From contig JANBQC010000038.1 of the NCBI GenBank assembly GCA_027576995.1, positions 19,433-83,432 on the forward strand: a stretch of DNA of 64,000 bases, written 5' to 3'. The stretch comes from Dimargaris cristalligena. Lineage: Eukaryota; Kickxellomycota; Dimargaritomycetes; Dimargaritales; Dimargaritaceae. The notes under the pieces were generated by a model. It was not told the DNA's origin. It searched no databases and worked only from the letters and a program-made list of their open reading frames with translations. Below, in pieces: positions 23,648 through 35,934 of this stretch (position 1 is the stretch's first letter; every line of letters begins with the position of its first letter). The translations under genes were made by a program, and so were the position numbers.

Positions 23648-25741
23648 GGTATTGGGGGGACGACGCGAGGGATGAGGGGAAGGATAATGGGTCAACAATG
23701 CATTAAATACCAATGAGGACCGTTCAGAACGCCCAATAGAAGAGGGGGTTAATAGGTACACATAGTTGGACAGGTAAAAAGAAAATGTAAAACCCTTCTT
23801 CTAAACGAGACACCAAGCAGTATTCGCTAGTCCGAAATGACTATAGACAATAGACATCCTACTATAATACTTGCCGGTGAAGGCTGGGCACGCTTATTGT
23901 AAAAAAGGGGTGGCTGTGGCGGTTCTACGTAAACTAGGTAGACATAGAATGTAATGATAAATCCTCTTGGACAGACCGGCGCACTGTATATTTATAAGGA
24001 ATCGTTTGGCTTGCGCCTTACGCCCCAATGCACTAGTAAAACAGTCTCGGCGCAAAATGTACGAGCAGGGGCATGTAGGATATAGTCTGGATGGAGGAGG
24101 TGGGGGAGGAGTAAATCGGCAAGCAACTATATACCGCATGGTAAATAATTTGATTCCCCCAATCACGTATTGATTTTAGACCCGATCAACCCCATCTCCG
24201 AGCCTGCGCCTCGAGTCCCAGATATCAACCAATTATTATAAGACTGTGAAGTCGGTCCCTTTGTTCAAATTATCATTGAACTACATATGTTTGGCACTGC
24301 CTCTTTAGGCGATATTCACATGGTGCAGGTTTGGCCTACTCCGGGTCCTTGTAAAAAAAACATGCGGATTATGACCAATTAGAGTCCTAGGAAAATAGGC
24401 CAAGGGTGCAAAGAGAAAGAGGGATATTGTTCAAAAAGCGAGGAAGATCCGGCGTATTATCTGCCTGGGGTAGGTACCGTCGATAATCACGGTGACCATG
24501 GTGGGCAGAGGGAAGGAAGCTGGGGGGAACGGGTCAAAAGGCGAAGGGTAAATAAAGAGACTCCAGGGTGAAAGTAAACGGCAGGGGGTACCAAAAGCCC
24601 GAAAAGACCAACAGGCAGGCAGGCTTGATTTACACAGCGCTTTCATGGGTCGCTCCGCGTATATTTAACAAAGACCACATTCGTGATTGACGTCCCTATC
24701 AATGCATTTGTATCCTACCCTATAGCCTAGCCCATTCGCCATTCAAAAGACCAGGGTATTGATTCGTAAAGGCTGTTATTCACGGCACTGCCGGCATGGT
24801 TTTAGGAGAAGAGAGGATTGCCGATAGGGTGTTACGCTAGTCCAATGGGAGTATAGCCACTCTTTCCGCCACGCCTTGACCAAAAAGGAGCGGCCCTAAA
24901 GAGACATAGCATCGGAGATCCTACAGACATTATTTATCCACAATTAGAAAAACCGAGGGTACGGCGCTGCTTTATTTAATCCCCCACGAGATAAAGCAGG
25001 AATGGTGAGGAACGGTGAAAAATAGGTTGTCTCGGGGTTTGTTTTATCCGCGCAAATAAATAAATATCCTCGTAAAAATACCAAGGGTTCCAAAAGCCCT
25101 ATCATAACACTCCAGCTACCATTGGGTAGTTTTTAAGTCACCCGCCATTAGGGAGGGGGAGGGGGAGGGGGAGGTTGGTAATAGACGGGGGATGGTAGAG
25201 CTGAGGGATACTCCTCTGAGGCGTATTGTCCAAAAGAAACATCCTTTTCCACCTCCAATATGTAGTGGAATCAAAATTCGAGAAGTGTTTCCGTAGTACC
25301 TTTGCCGACCCAACGACTGTACCTGAACCACTCCTCCCATACCTTGGCAGAATTGGTAAAATACAAGACAAGCAATAGGACGGCTAGATAGGAGGGAATT
25401 GATACCACCCGAATTGTGTGAATTGGATAACTACTTATCGGTTTAGGGCAGGGGTAATAGTAGTTAGTATTGATCGGGAAGTACTGACCATGGCGCATAT
25501 GCTTCAGGAAACTCCAGCTTAAAGGTATTGTTTACTTTGGCATAGCCAAATCATATGGACCACTACCGGAAACGAAAGGGTGGTCAAAAACATAGACAAT
25601 TGGCGGCGTCCTACATGTATAGTAAGAGGAGTTGGGGAAGAAGGGATAACATGAAGCGTACCGACGAGTGCAGCAAGCATTACCGCAAGTTGTCCGGTTG
25701 AGGTCTGCATTCCTAGCAAAAGAGATATTCTAATAGTGTCG
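23648..25741. other. Gene-poor spacer
   Basis: No gene recognised. Contains a G-rich tract at 25151-25174, listed separately. Confidence 0.4.
25151..25174 (+). repeat. (GGGGGA)n tract, potential G-quadruplex
   Basis: Four runs of three to five G separated by single A residues, which satisfies the usual intramolecular quadruplex pattern on the plus strand. It is intergenic and has no assigned function. Confidence 0.7.
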
Positions 25742-25885
25742 ATATGGGTGAAATTCAGCCCAGCTATATAAGGATTTACATTATATGTGTATGGGAGAAT
25801 ATATGGGAAATTTATTTTTAACTAGTAATATTGGCCGAATCTAATGGATTTTTCGTTATACAGCTTGGATGAACTTCTCCCATAT
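25742..25885 (+). mobile_element. MITE-like element, copy 2
   Basis: One of the best-preserved copies. The left end is ATATGGGTGAAATTCAGCCC and the right end GGATGAACTTCTCCCATAT. The two ends are imperfect inverted repeats of roughly 25 bp. The interior has ATGTGTATGGGA, AACTAGTAATATTGGCC and AATGGATTTTTCGTTATA in common with other copies. It faces copy 3 across a 19-bp spacer. Confidence 0.8.
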
Positions 25886-25904
25886 ATAAGCGGGACAATA
25901 AACA

Positions 25905-26048
25905 ATATGGGAGAGGTTCGACCAGGCTATATAACGAAAAATCCGCTGGATGGGGCGAATACTACTGGTTAAGCATGAATATCCCGCCCATCTTCCCGTA
26001 CACATATCATTTAAAACCATATACGGCTGGGTCGAATTTCACCCATAT
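25905..26048 (-). mobile_element. MITE-like element, copy 3 (inverted)
   Basis: Same family in opposite orientation to copy 2. It begins ATATGGGAGAGGTTCGACC and ends GAATTTCACCCATAT on the plus strand. Together copies 2 and 3 form a ~307-bp imperfect palindrome. Confidence 0.8.
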
Positions 26049-26417
26049 TTAATTGCGTATAGCCTATGGAAAAACCACTTATTATTTTAGGATACAGTTC
26101 GAAATGTAGCCATTATGCTCCCTTGGTCAAACCAAGGACAAAATCCAACTTCGATTAAGTCAACACCCACAAACTGCATGTTAAGTGATATGCCCCCAAT
26201 GAATATATACATGAAGGTGTGCGTATGAATTCATATATTTTATAAAAAATTTTACAGTACAAATTTCAGCCCCAGTATCCGATTTGGTTCAGCACCGCCC
26301 CTCCTCCCTTTTTCCAAATATCGAGGCCCTCATGATGTATCCAAACACAATGGGCCTATACCAAATATATCCCGAGGGTTAGATAGATAAAACAATACGG
26401 AATAGAAGGGCTTGGGT
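26049..26417. other. Spacer downstream of VPS28
   Basis: AT-rich 3' region of VPS28 with no recognised feature. Confidence 0.4.
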
Positions 26418-27814
26418 TTAGGAGCTACTCGAAAGAAACCGATAAAACGCGTGATGGGCGTTTTCCAGATCGAATAGAAGCTGGCGAACTTGGTTAGGCT
26501 CTAACTCGTCACTGGCCCGCATTTGGTTCAGGTTAATCAGCCTAAAGAATTGAAGGGTATTTGATATAGCGGTATACATTAGTTAAAGTAGGGCTTGTTA
26601 TGGAAGATGCAGCAGTAAAATATGAATGTCGAGCCAACCAGGGTTCTTTACGAATGAATAGTTCACAGTGGCAATTATACCACAAATCACGACAAATAAT
26701 CAATATCCAGTCCCGTTCGGTCTATATGTATATATATATATATATTTACGAGGATGTGTACTAAATAGTAGCCCTCCATGAAAGCACCCCTTCTAGCCCC
26801 AAATCCAACGTGGTGCAACTTACCATTCCAATAGTTTCGCTTTGCCCTCAAAATCCACCGGCAGTGTGCTCACGTTGTTGAGACTTTGCATCAAGTCACT
26901 TAAAATGGGATGAATTTCATCGACCGCATGGCGGTTCAGTTTCAGGGAATCAATCAGGGTGATGAAGTTCTGGACCGTTTCGGCGACGTACTTCGCGGAC
27001 TTGGACGGATCGTGATCGCTCAGAGTGGCATGTTCCACAGTCAACGGAACGCCGATTTGGAGGCGCTTCCATGCCGCAGGGCAATTGAGCTTATGGTCCG
27101 CCATGAACTGTTGGACGTCCGGAACGTCGGAGCCTACTAGATTGAGAACGGATTTGTACTGGGCTATGAGTTTGGAACACGCGGGTGTGTAGCTAGTATC
27201 GACAAGAAAGTATGTATAGATATAGAAAAATACGGTGGAGGCAATTTCCAAACCGAAGCATTGGTAAATAGGTGGATTGGTGCTCAGGAACTGGCTGAAA
27301 AGGAATAATTAATAAGAGAAATTGTAAGTACTACGAATTGTCTTCCATTGTTCGACCACCCGGAAAGACGCCGGTAGTAAATTTATGGAACGGATGATCG
27401 GGGCAACCACACCCTCCCCTTCACATACTCGCACACACACACATATATATATTTAACCACAGGAATCGGGTTGGTAACTTACTCGGCTTGGGAGACCCAG
27501 TCACGAACATAGGCCCGTTCTAATTGTTCGGTCGTTACGATGATGGCATAGAGCTCGGCCAGGTTTTCGTAGCGCTCTCGCTCCGCCAAATTATGATACA
27601 GCTTCATTTCCTGTAGGGAGAATACACAGGAAGTTCCGAGCGGCCATGGGTGTACCGATGTAACGAGAAAGTAATGGAATTGGGGTATATAACATGCAGT
27701 AGTTAGTGACTGCCCCTGTGGCTGTTTACCCGGTAGTATATTCCGTTGGGTGGGACATTGGCCTGACAGGGTAATAGGCAATGGGGTTGAGAGCGGTCGT
27801 AGACTAACCTCCAT
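26418..27814 (-). CDS. VPS28: ESCRT-I subunit VPS28
   Basis: Exons 27610-27483, 27192-26824 and 26541-26418 are firm and phase-consistent. A six-base first exon (27814-27809, ATG GAG, donor GTTAGT) is proposed. The total is 208 residues, against about 221 in human. Conserved stretches include EMKLYHNLAERERYENLAEL, YVRDW then DYTPACSKLIAQYK across a splice, LNCPAAWKRL, the C-terminal helical domain TVQNFITLIDSLKLN, and the end ASDELEPNQVRQLLFDLENA. VPS28 is the ESCRT-I subunit whose C-terminal domain contacts ESCRT-II during endosomal cargo sorting. Splicing the tiny exon gives ME-EMKLY, which matches the EEVKLY of known VPS28. The first intron (198 nt) is a multiple of three without stops, so unspliced reading from the same ATG would add 66 in-frame residues. 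Confidence 0.92.
26723..26746. repeat. (TA)n microsatellite in VPS28 last intron
   Basis: About eleven TA units lie within the 282-nt intron between the last two VPS28 exons. Confidence 0.85.
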
Positions 27815-28050
27815 ATTGAATATTAAACGAGATGGACGTGCGGGTGGCAGTGTGGTAGGGAATTCAAAGGCTGTCGGGAAGAGAGATGTATAATGGTGAA
27901 GGAAGTAGGAAGACAGCTGAGGTTGAACTAGGTAAACACGACGCAGTATAAGATGCGAGGGTTGGGAAAGTAGAAGGTTGAGGAAGTAAGGAGCGAACAA
28001 TAAGGCAGAATGTGCAGTATGGGCCGAGCTAGCGGGCGGCCATACGGAAA

Positions 28051-28069
28051 AGAGAGAGAGAGAGAGAGA
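28051..28069. repeat. (AG)n microsatellite
   Basis: About ten AG dinucleotides upstream of VPS28. Confidence 0.9.
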
Positions 28070-28978
28070 ATGCGCAGGACTCCTTCTCCCGTTGAGATTG
28101 CGTGACCCCTTCCTCTCCCATCTAGTTTAAGCAACCGAGCAGGTTGGGCGGTCTTGTGTGTTCTTTCTTACTCCTCCTCCTCCCCAAGTTTCTATTGTCC
28201 GGACAATGTTACTGATTTGTCGCTCTAATTTATCAGGGGTGTGGTGTTTTTCTGGCTGTATTCAACGGTAGGCCTTCTACCCTGTTGCAAGTCAAGAATT
28301 GGTAAGAGGGGGGATCTACTCATTAAATATTAGACAAAACGGCAGGGAGGAAGTTACGGCTTAGTCGGAAAATTAATTATTTGGAATATTGCCCAAATAT
28401 CCGATATTCCCCAGCGCCACGCCAAGCTTCTTAAAATAGCGGTAGGGTGTATTACTCGTTACAGGTAGGTGGAAAGTGTGGCATGCTTCTAAAATTATCA
28501 CTCATAGCCGCCAAGCCAAATGGAAGCCAAGCTGAATATTATCTCATTGGATTGATGTTCTGGGATAGCGCTAGGCATAATCTAGCTATGTTTACACGCC
28601 AATGGTGACTATAGTTCAAACCAAGAGTAAATAGCCCTGATACCCAGTTTAAGCCGGTAGTTTATATTCTACATCACTATGGATGTTTCTGGAAGCACTA
28701 CTTCAGCTCAATATTACAACACCTATACACAAGAACAGCCACTGTGCTCGGCACCTTACCCAAGACAATAACTACCGCACATGTACCCAAACTAGCTAAA
28801 TCAATACATATAAATTACGGGGTCTTGTCTCTGCCTTTATTGAGGGAGTAGCACTACCACACACGTGACATACTAAAATACATGGTATGATGAACCAGGG
28901 GAGGGAGAGGTCGGGGGAGATGAACTAGAAATTACACAACCTCGATCTGTGAGGCTCGAAGCCCACCCCGTATCGAAT

Positions 28979-29008
28979 TACCCAACCCAACCCAACCCCG
29001 CCCCGCCC
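28979..29008. repeat. CCCAA / CCCCG pentamer repeat
   Basis: Three CCCAA units followed by CCCCG units, 24 bp past the SPT3 stop codon. Confidence 0.8.
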
Positions 29009-29031
29009 AGTCTAGTCCAACCCACCAACAG

Positions 29032-30929
29032 CTAAATGAGGGACACTTGGGAACGCGCCAGTCCACCCCGGAAATTCTGGATAGGATGCACAGCATTCTG
29101 TAACCGGCGGTAAGCCTCCAAAATATGGGAAGGATTCAGAGGAGTCCGGGCGGACGGTGGTGAGGAGAAGAGGCCAATGCGGGCTTCCCCCTCCGTTCCG
29201 TCACCCGAACCCGTTGCCGAACCGGCCGTTCCATTCGAACCAGAGGTCGCCGTACGGGAAGCCGCTGTCGTCGTCGGTGCCGGGGGTTGACTATAATGGC
29301 TACTGGCCTTGAATTCTAAGCCCAGTTCCGTCAATTTAGTCACCATTTCGCAGGTTAAAAACCCGAGGATATCGATAATGTCTTCGTTGGGCTTCATGTC
29401 AATATAGGCCGACATGTTGGCCCAGTCGCGGAATCGCTTCCCGCGCCGGAAAGTGAAAGAGGCCTGACGGCATTCGGAATAGTGTTCGTATTGGGCCCGG
29501 GTCATGGCGCGGGTAATTTCATCGGCGCGCTGGGTAAGGCGGAAGAGGAGGGTAACGAAATGTATGTTTAAATTTTGGGAGGGGGGGTTAAATGTCGAAT
29601 TAATAAATCGCATTTTGAAAGGCAAAACTAGTCAGTGGGAGGGGAGTGCCCTTTATGGTGGAAAAGGAAGTGGTCGATAGATTTAGCTTAACCTACTGTC
29701 GATATAACAGTAAATGGAATCTCTAAAGACCAGTGGGAGTAAACTGCAATACTATGAGTGGCCCTTACCTTAAGGCGCGCCACTGTATCGTCGAGTTCGT
29801 CAACTTCCTCGTCTTCATCATCCGAGTCATTCATTGCCTCGGGAAATCCGTTCACGTATTCCCAGCAGAGTCGGATCTTGTTTTTGCGGCTTTTTTCCTG
29901 TTTTTCAGCTATAGACGATAGAACGAAAGGGGGGGGAGAGGACATAGTATAAAAAAAGTAGTGGCGTTAAGCATAATAACCTTGGTACGTGTACTATATA
30001 AGAGATACAATTTAGAGCAACCGAACAAAACACTGGAGCCAATAATTAGAATGCACCAACCAGGCCAGTGGAGTTTAAACTTACCTGCATTAGGATCTTC
30101 GGCCATTTCTTCGCCGGTTTCAGGGGCTCCGTTATCCCGTACGTTTTTCCGGATATCCTTCCAGCTCAAATACGTACGGAGTCGAGCCACTTTACTCTTA
30201 TCGTGGCGAATCAAAAATATCAAATCCTCCGACGCGATACTGCGGGACCCACGGCCCTGCGCCAACGCAGCCGCCATTATAATCTAGAAACCCCCCATGA
30301 GATAGTGTGCAGTGAGTAAGATAAGGGATACGCAGAAGCAAGAGTTAAAGTAGGTTAGAACTAAAAAGAATCTAAAGTATTAAATAAAAACAGTCCAAAT
30401 GTGAGAAACAGGACAGGTTCAAGTGCGCAGGTTCATTAAAAAAAATGACGGAACCGAAAAAAGAGGCGAGGACTTACGATATCAATGACCTGGGAACGCA
30501 CAATGTCCTCGATAAGCGCCGCTGTTTCGACCAAGGGATCGGCAACCTCACCGGACACGAACATCATTTGCTGAATTTCGCTAATGTACTTGTACCGATT
30601 CTGTAGGCCATGAAGGTGGACATGTTGAAGGAGGAATCGCGAATAAGGCGGGTCAAGGTTATGGTAATATAAATAAAAGGGTATGTACAATAGGGAGTTA
30701 GAAAACATGCGACCCTCGACGATAGGAACTCTAGGCAAAACGAATGAGGGAAGAGGGGTCTGCCTACTCTACCGGGCTGGAATGAAATGGATGGGGTGGA
30801 AGGGGGGAGGAAGTCGTGGGCCCCAACTAAGGCGTATGGGACTTCGTTGAGCAGCGGTTAAACGGGGGAATGGAGAAGGAGAAAGCGGGGGGTTGTTACC
30901 TTATCATATTTGTCATTTCGACTCGACAT
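29032..30929 (-). CDS. SPT3: SAGA complex subunit SPT3
   Basis: Five exons on the minus strand, 30929-30900, 30600-30478, 30283-30085, 29908-29769 and 29529-29032, join in phase to give 329 residues; yeast Spt3 has 337. The N-terminal histone fold (TFIID-18 type) reads YISEIQQMMFVSGEVADP, then ALIEDIVRSQVIDI, then SEDLIFLIRHDKSKVARLRT and YLSWKDIRKNVRD. The second histone-fold half follows an acidic linker (NDSDDEDEEVDELDD): ADEITRAMTRAQYEHYSECR, SFTFRRGKRFRDWANM, DIIDILGFLTCEMVTKL. Spt3 carries two histone folds in one chain and helps SAGA deliver TBP to promoters. A Ser/Thr/Gly-rich insert sits before the last helices. The first exon is only 30 nt and uses a GTAACA donor. Confidence 0.94.
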
Positions 30930-32463
30930 GTTTAAAGAGGAAGCTCACGCAGGCTGGAGGTAGTATACCACGAGAAATATAAGGTTAAAATAATAAATGA
31001 GTGGGGGATGCACGCCAGAAGATAATGCCGATGCCGGGAAAGGAAACCTGGAAAAGGAACAGAGCGATTAAAAAGCATTTAAACAAGGGAGGAACGGGCT
31101 GGCCTGGAGGAAGGAAACGAAATGACCGAGTGAGACTGAACAAAGATAGTAAAAGTTGAAGGATAATAATACGGAATGTTTGTGGCCTCAGGGAGCCCAA
31201 GCTCTGTAGACCTATTAGCCTAAACTGAACAACACGAAATAATAGACCAACAAAACACAACACGCTCAATATATAAAACAATTCAACTAAGATGGAATCT
31301 TTCACACTTCTTCCCACCCGGACACTTCCTTCCCCTCCATTCATAGGACTCGCTCAGGCCAATTATTAAGGCGGCCACTAATGATGAATGTAAACGTCCA
31401 GCGTTTTATTTTTAAAAAATATTTGGGAATTCGCCTTCCCTCGTAGCCACATATATGCACACACCAAAGCGAATAGGCGTATAAATGGGTGGGCGGAGGG
31501 AGTGATAAGCAATATGAAGTAGTGTAATGGTAGTAGTTGTAGTTATAATGACCATTGAAACCAGTGGTGTCAATAATACGAGTGATAAATTGCAAGGAAT
31601 GGGGATTGGTAGGCATCAAGCTATGGCATATTTGGCAAAGGGATAACCACGCAAATAATTAGTAAAAGACTGGTAAAGAAAACGGTCCCGGTCACAAGCG
31701 CGCAAAGAGGAATGGCCCTCTGTAAATCACCCAATCGGACAAAACCGTGTTATATTCGTTGCTTAAATAAGCAGTGTCTCTCTATATATCCCCCAATCCA
31801 CCCAAGCACTGCTTTAAGAAAATTAAGGAAACTCGGAACACAGCTACTGGCCCAATTAGGAAGAACTAGGGAAGATGTTACATGGTAGGTTCAACCCTGT
31901 ACGTAAAAGTAACCGTTAAAAGGCAGCTGCACTGATCATTTAAGGCGGACGAGGCAAATAAATAGGGGAATTAACCCTGCAGGGAGTTTGAATGAAGCCT
32001 CCACCGATGCAAAACTAATAAAGAATGTGTGAAAAATGAAGTCTTCGAGACTCAAAAGAGGGACAACCCGTCCCCGCGTACTCAATCCCGTTGAATTCAA
32101 TGAATATGCGAAACGGAAGGGGAGGAGAGTAAGAGGATGGTAGTAACTCAGTGGACTAAGTGAATGAACTCATCATTATAGAGCCTATACAGCCCGGCTA
32201 TAGGCGAGGCCAAATTCAGCTCAGCCCCCCATCATTGAGATTATACAGAAAAAAGTGGTGGGAAGGAGAACACTAAATGTGGGCGTAAAAGACCAAAGTG
32301 ACCGAAAGAATATAAGGAAAGCGAGGCTAAGGAGCTGCAATAACATAGAGCAAAAGGCGTCAAGATGCAAATATGTGGAATCAGACAAATAAGGAAGACG
32401 GTAGACCCTTAAGGGCAAGGTGCAAAGGTGATCGAATTAATAGGCGCATTCCCCCTGCTTACT
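30930..32463. other. Spacer between SPT3 start and Opy2-like gene end
   Basis: SPT3 promoter on one side and the 3' end of the next minus-strand gene on the other. No recognised feature. Confidence 0.4.
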
Positions 32464-35182
32464 CTAATCCTTCAGGGCATGGGCATTCGAAAAGGGGTTG
32501 GATGGTGTCGATGGGCTGGTACCCGTGGACTCTGCTAAACTGTGGCCACCCTTGGAAGAAGTCGTCGAGTGGCTAGTGGTATTAGTACTAGTGTTGAGGG
32601 GGACACCACCCGCTGGGCCGGACACCGACGTATGCTTAAAGTCCGACATGACATCGGCCATAAAATCACTCAAAGAAGGGCCGGTGTTAATGACTTGATT
32701 TAAGGAAGTGTTGGGCAAATTACCGCGGAAATAATCTTGGTTCGGACCGGCCAGAAGAGCGGGGTCATCATCGTGGCTGGGCGGTATAGGGAACGAGTTG
32801 ACCAAACTGGCACCGAAGGAAAGCTGCGAAGTCAGAGAAGTGGCCAGTAGAGGGTCATCGGCCAGGGTGGTGGTCGTCAGCGAAGGGGGCGCGGCAGTGG
32901 CACGGGTAGGAAGAGTCGATACAGTGGCGGTAGTGGCAGAGGTATGGGGAGAAAGAGCTGCCCCGGAAGTGGGGGCCGAGTTGGTGGGGAATGCAGGACC
33001 TGGTGGTGGGGTTTGGGCAGTTTTAGGCTCGGTCAAATCAATGGCAACCTGCGATGACGGAGCAGCCGCTACGGTGGGCGATGGTGGCTGAGTGACGGCA
33101 GTGGGTGCGGACGAAAGCTGGGGACCTAACGAATTAGCCAAGCCCAGTCCAGACGTGTCCACCGTAATAGCGGTATCCGGCATTAACCGACGGGACTGGC
33201 GGTTACGGGCGGCGGGTGGTACAGTTAAACTAGGAGCAGCACTGGCGGCTTGCTCAGTGGGACTACTGGGGGTCGAAGCGCGGGTTTGACCGGCACTGGA
33301 AATTTTAGCTGAGTGGCCGGACACTGTCCTAGTCACGACCGGAAGACCAACTTCGGCATCCATAATATCCAGATCCTGGTTATCGACCATGCTGGAGTCT
33401 AGGTCGTCCTCGCCGGCATTCCCGACACCGCCTCGACGTCCACGCCGCGACATGCTGCGACCCAGGGTATTCACCCGCTTGAACTCGTAAATTTGGGTGG
33501 AACGTTTGCCATCCTCGGCCGGCGGGGGCAAACCACTTTCAAAGTAGATGGAAGGCCCGGCGGATTCGATGGATTGAAGGCTATCCCGGTTAAGTTCACG
33601 GCGGTCTATGGTGGAGGTGGGTGAATTACGGTTTGATTCGGAGCGGACTAATTCGATATTAACGACCTTAGGTTTAACCTGGCTCACTGATGCCTGGGCG
33701 GGCTTAATGACCTGGGCTTGGTTGATGGTGGCACTGCCATTAACGGCGTCCAATGCGCTGAAGACTGACCCCCGGCCGCCGGCCAAGTGGCTGCCGAAGG
33801 ACAGGAAACGACTGTCCTTTTCGCCCATAGTTTGGCGGTTGCCATTAAAGAACGAGTCGGTGGTATGGGAAGACGCCTTGAAGTCTTCGATTCCGTCGGC
33901 TGACCGGGTCCCGGGCATGGGACCGTCGCCGTCGGTCATATGCTGACGGCCCGCTTTGTCATTGCGCCGCTTGCGCCATAGGAAAAAACCAATGACACCG
34001 AGGAGTAGGACGGCGGCGACGCTACCCACAGCGGCCCCAACGATGGTGGAGGTGGCAGGGCCACCACTGTTGAGGTCCATGCAGACCGCAGTCGCGCAAG
34101 AGGAGCAGGTACGGGTCGTGTAGATACAACTTTGGTTGCTGCTACAGGGGGGGCACTCGGCTATAGGCTGACCGGAACAGTCGACACAGTCGCCATTGGT
34201 ATCGTCGGAATTGGTCTGATGGGCGGTACTCGTTGAGGAAACCATGGTGGTTCGGGAGCTACCGGAAGATGTGGCAGTGACCGATGGCTTAGCACTGGAA
34301 ACGGCGGTGCCAACGGAAGTGCTATTGCGACTGGTTGGGCTATCGATATCTCGGGCCCAAAGAGGAAGGGTGAAGGAGTCTAGCCGAGCGAGTAGAGGAT
34401 ACAAGGGGAAGGGTTGTTGGTGTATGGAGTAACGTTAAAAATACAGGCAAAATAGCAATTAGCGAGCATGAAACGGGGGGTTAAAGAGAAACGAGCAGAA
34501 CAGATAAATAGGTAAGCATGAAGAGGAGGAAAAGAGGGGCAAGGTGGGGAAACACGAGATGGGTAGATTTATAAGGAAGCAGGCGAGATGGAGAAGCATA
34601 TATGCAATATCCGAAGGTGCAGTAGAGCCCGTTTAATGAAGAATTGGCGAAGGGGACGAAGGAGAGAGAGAGAGAGAAAGGGGGGGAGGTCAATGCGATT
34701 AAGCAGGCTTCATTGAGCATATAAGGGAAGGGGGGCGCATATAGTCTTGTAATGCCCGCGCCATCCAGGGGGTACCCGGACTAAATGCAGGCTAGGGAGG
34801 GGGACTCCGCTCTGGTGTATTAAAAGGTCATCGAAAGAGCGTCGGGGGGGGATCAATCCTAAAATTGGATAATAAGCAGTACACACCCCTGACCCGCCGC
34901 ACCCTCATAGAGTGCACCACCGACCCAGGCCGACGGTCGGTTGGTTCAAACACCCCGGGGCCGCGGGCGAAAATATCGCACGATGAGAGCCCCGTAGTAG
35001 CCGCCACCCCCACCATCACCTGTAACCCACATATACTATGAAATGCGCGCCCGTCCCTTTCATCATTATCATCCGCGGTTAACTGAAGCCGCATAGAATA
35101 AGCAAGCTTGCGTGAATGAAGGTGCATATAGCCCAACAGCGCTTAAAAAATTAGACGTGGATAACCACTACTTACCTGCCAT
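32464..35182 (-). CDS. Opy2-like membrane anchor protein
   Basis: The main exon 34379-32464 has no ATG at its 5' end. A seven-base first exon (35182-35176, ATG GCA G) joins it in phase across a 796-nt intron, giving 640 residues beginning MADSFTLPLWARD. After a Ser/Thr-rich stretch come eight cysteines, C-x2-C-x7-C-x2-C-x5-C-x6-C-x2-C-x4-C, including CPPC, the signature of the Opy2 N-terminal domain. A single membrane helix (IVGAAVGSVAAVLLLGVIGFF) follows with a WRKRR stop-transfer. The cytosolic tail of ~480 residues is Ser/Thr/Pro-rich, with motifs such as SLQSIESAGPSIYFESGLPP. In yeast, Opy2 lacks a signal peptide and anchors Ste50 for HOG and filamentous MAPK signalling. A similar role is inferred. 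The first exon is tentative because this intron is longer than the others. Confidence 0.78.
34661..34677. repeat. Short (GA)n tract in Opy2-like intron
   Basis: GAGAGA repeat inside the proposed 796-nt first intron of the Opy2-like gene. The surrounding strand is purine-rich. Confidence 0.8.
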
Positions 35183-35354
35183 GGTGCCTTTCACTAGGGT
35201 CTTGAGAGGGAGGAAGCACTAGGCGGAGTTTGGACGGAAAATAATAAGAGGGAGGGGCTGAATATACGAGTCCCCGTTAGGCTGGGCGACGAAGGCCGAG
35301 AAACAGGCACAGGCGAATAACAGGGGTTTCTCGAGGCAATAGCCACGTCCAACC

Positions 35355-35405
35355 TAGTCGAGTCGAATCGAGTCGAGTCTAGTATAGTCTAGTCGAGTCT
35401 AGTCT
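35355..35405. repeat. Pentanucleotide repeat (TAGTC/GAGTC)
   Basis: About ten units of TAGTC and GAGTC-type pentamers with single-base variants, 170 bp upstream of the proposed Opy2-like start codon. Confidence 0.85.
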
Positions 35406-35899
35406 GACAAACGAGGCGGAGAGAGTAGCTCTTTTTTCCCAACTTGGGCTGGGTAAAGATGAACAGAAGCCCGGGGTGGGTATGTAAGTAAAGGAATCAC
35501 GGCCACAGAGGCCAGAACAACTAAAAGAGGAGGGGAGTGACCGAGTTGGACTGGGACACTATATGTTCTGGTAACGGAACGCGAAGCCGTGCGGGAGAAA
35601 TAAAGGACAGGCGAGAAAGGGGAGAGAGGACTCGGAATTCCCTTTTAGTGAAGCAGATGCAGTCAGACAAGATGGGAGGATAAGAAAAAGAGGAGAGAAA
35701 GACTTGTGTTGCGGAGATTGAAGGAAGACACGGAAAACCGGCCTAGGCTAGAAGCTCTTTGTAAGGGGGGGGACAGAACAGAAGGGAAGCGGAAGAAGAG
35801 AGGTGGTGACACCAACTACTGCGTGATGTAGACGAGATACAAGGAAAGGAAGAGAAAGGAAAGGGTGAACGAGAGAGTGGGAGTGGGAGTGGGAGTTAT

Positions 35900-35902
<3 letters not shown>

Positions 35903-35933
<31 letters not shown>
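35903..35933. repeat. (GA)15 microsatellite
   Basis: Long uninterrupted GA repeat, preceded by three GAGTGG-like hexamers at 35875-35892. Confidence 0.95.

Positions 35934-35934
<1 letters not shown>

Larger units (their letters stand above)
27815..29031. other. Spacer between VPS28 start and SPT3 end
   Basis: Contains the VPS28 promoter side and the 3' side of SPT3. An (AG)10 tract is at 28051-28069, and a CCCAA/CCCCG pentamer stretch is at 28979-29008 just past the SPT3 stop. No gene recognised. Confidence 0.5.

Noticed and set aside
34935..34960. GGTTCAAACACCCC, a B-box-like string
   Set aside because: No matching A box or cloverleaf arms upstream, and it is inside the proposed Opy2-like intron.
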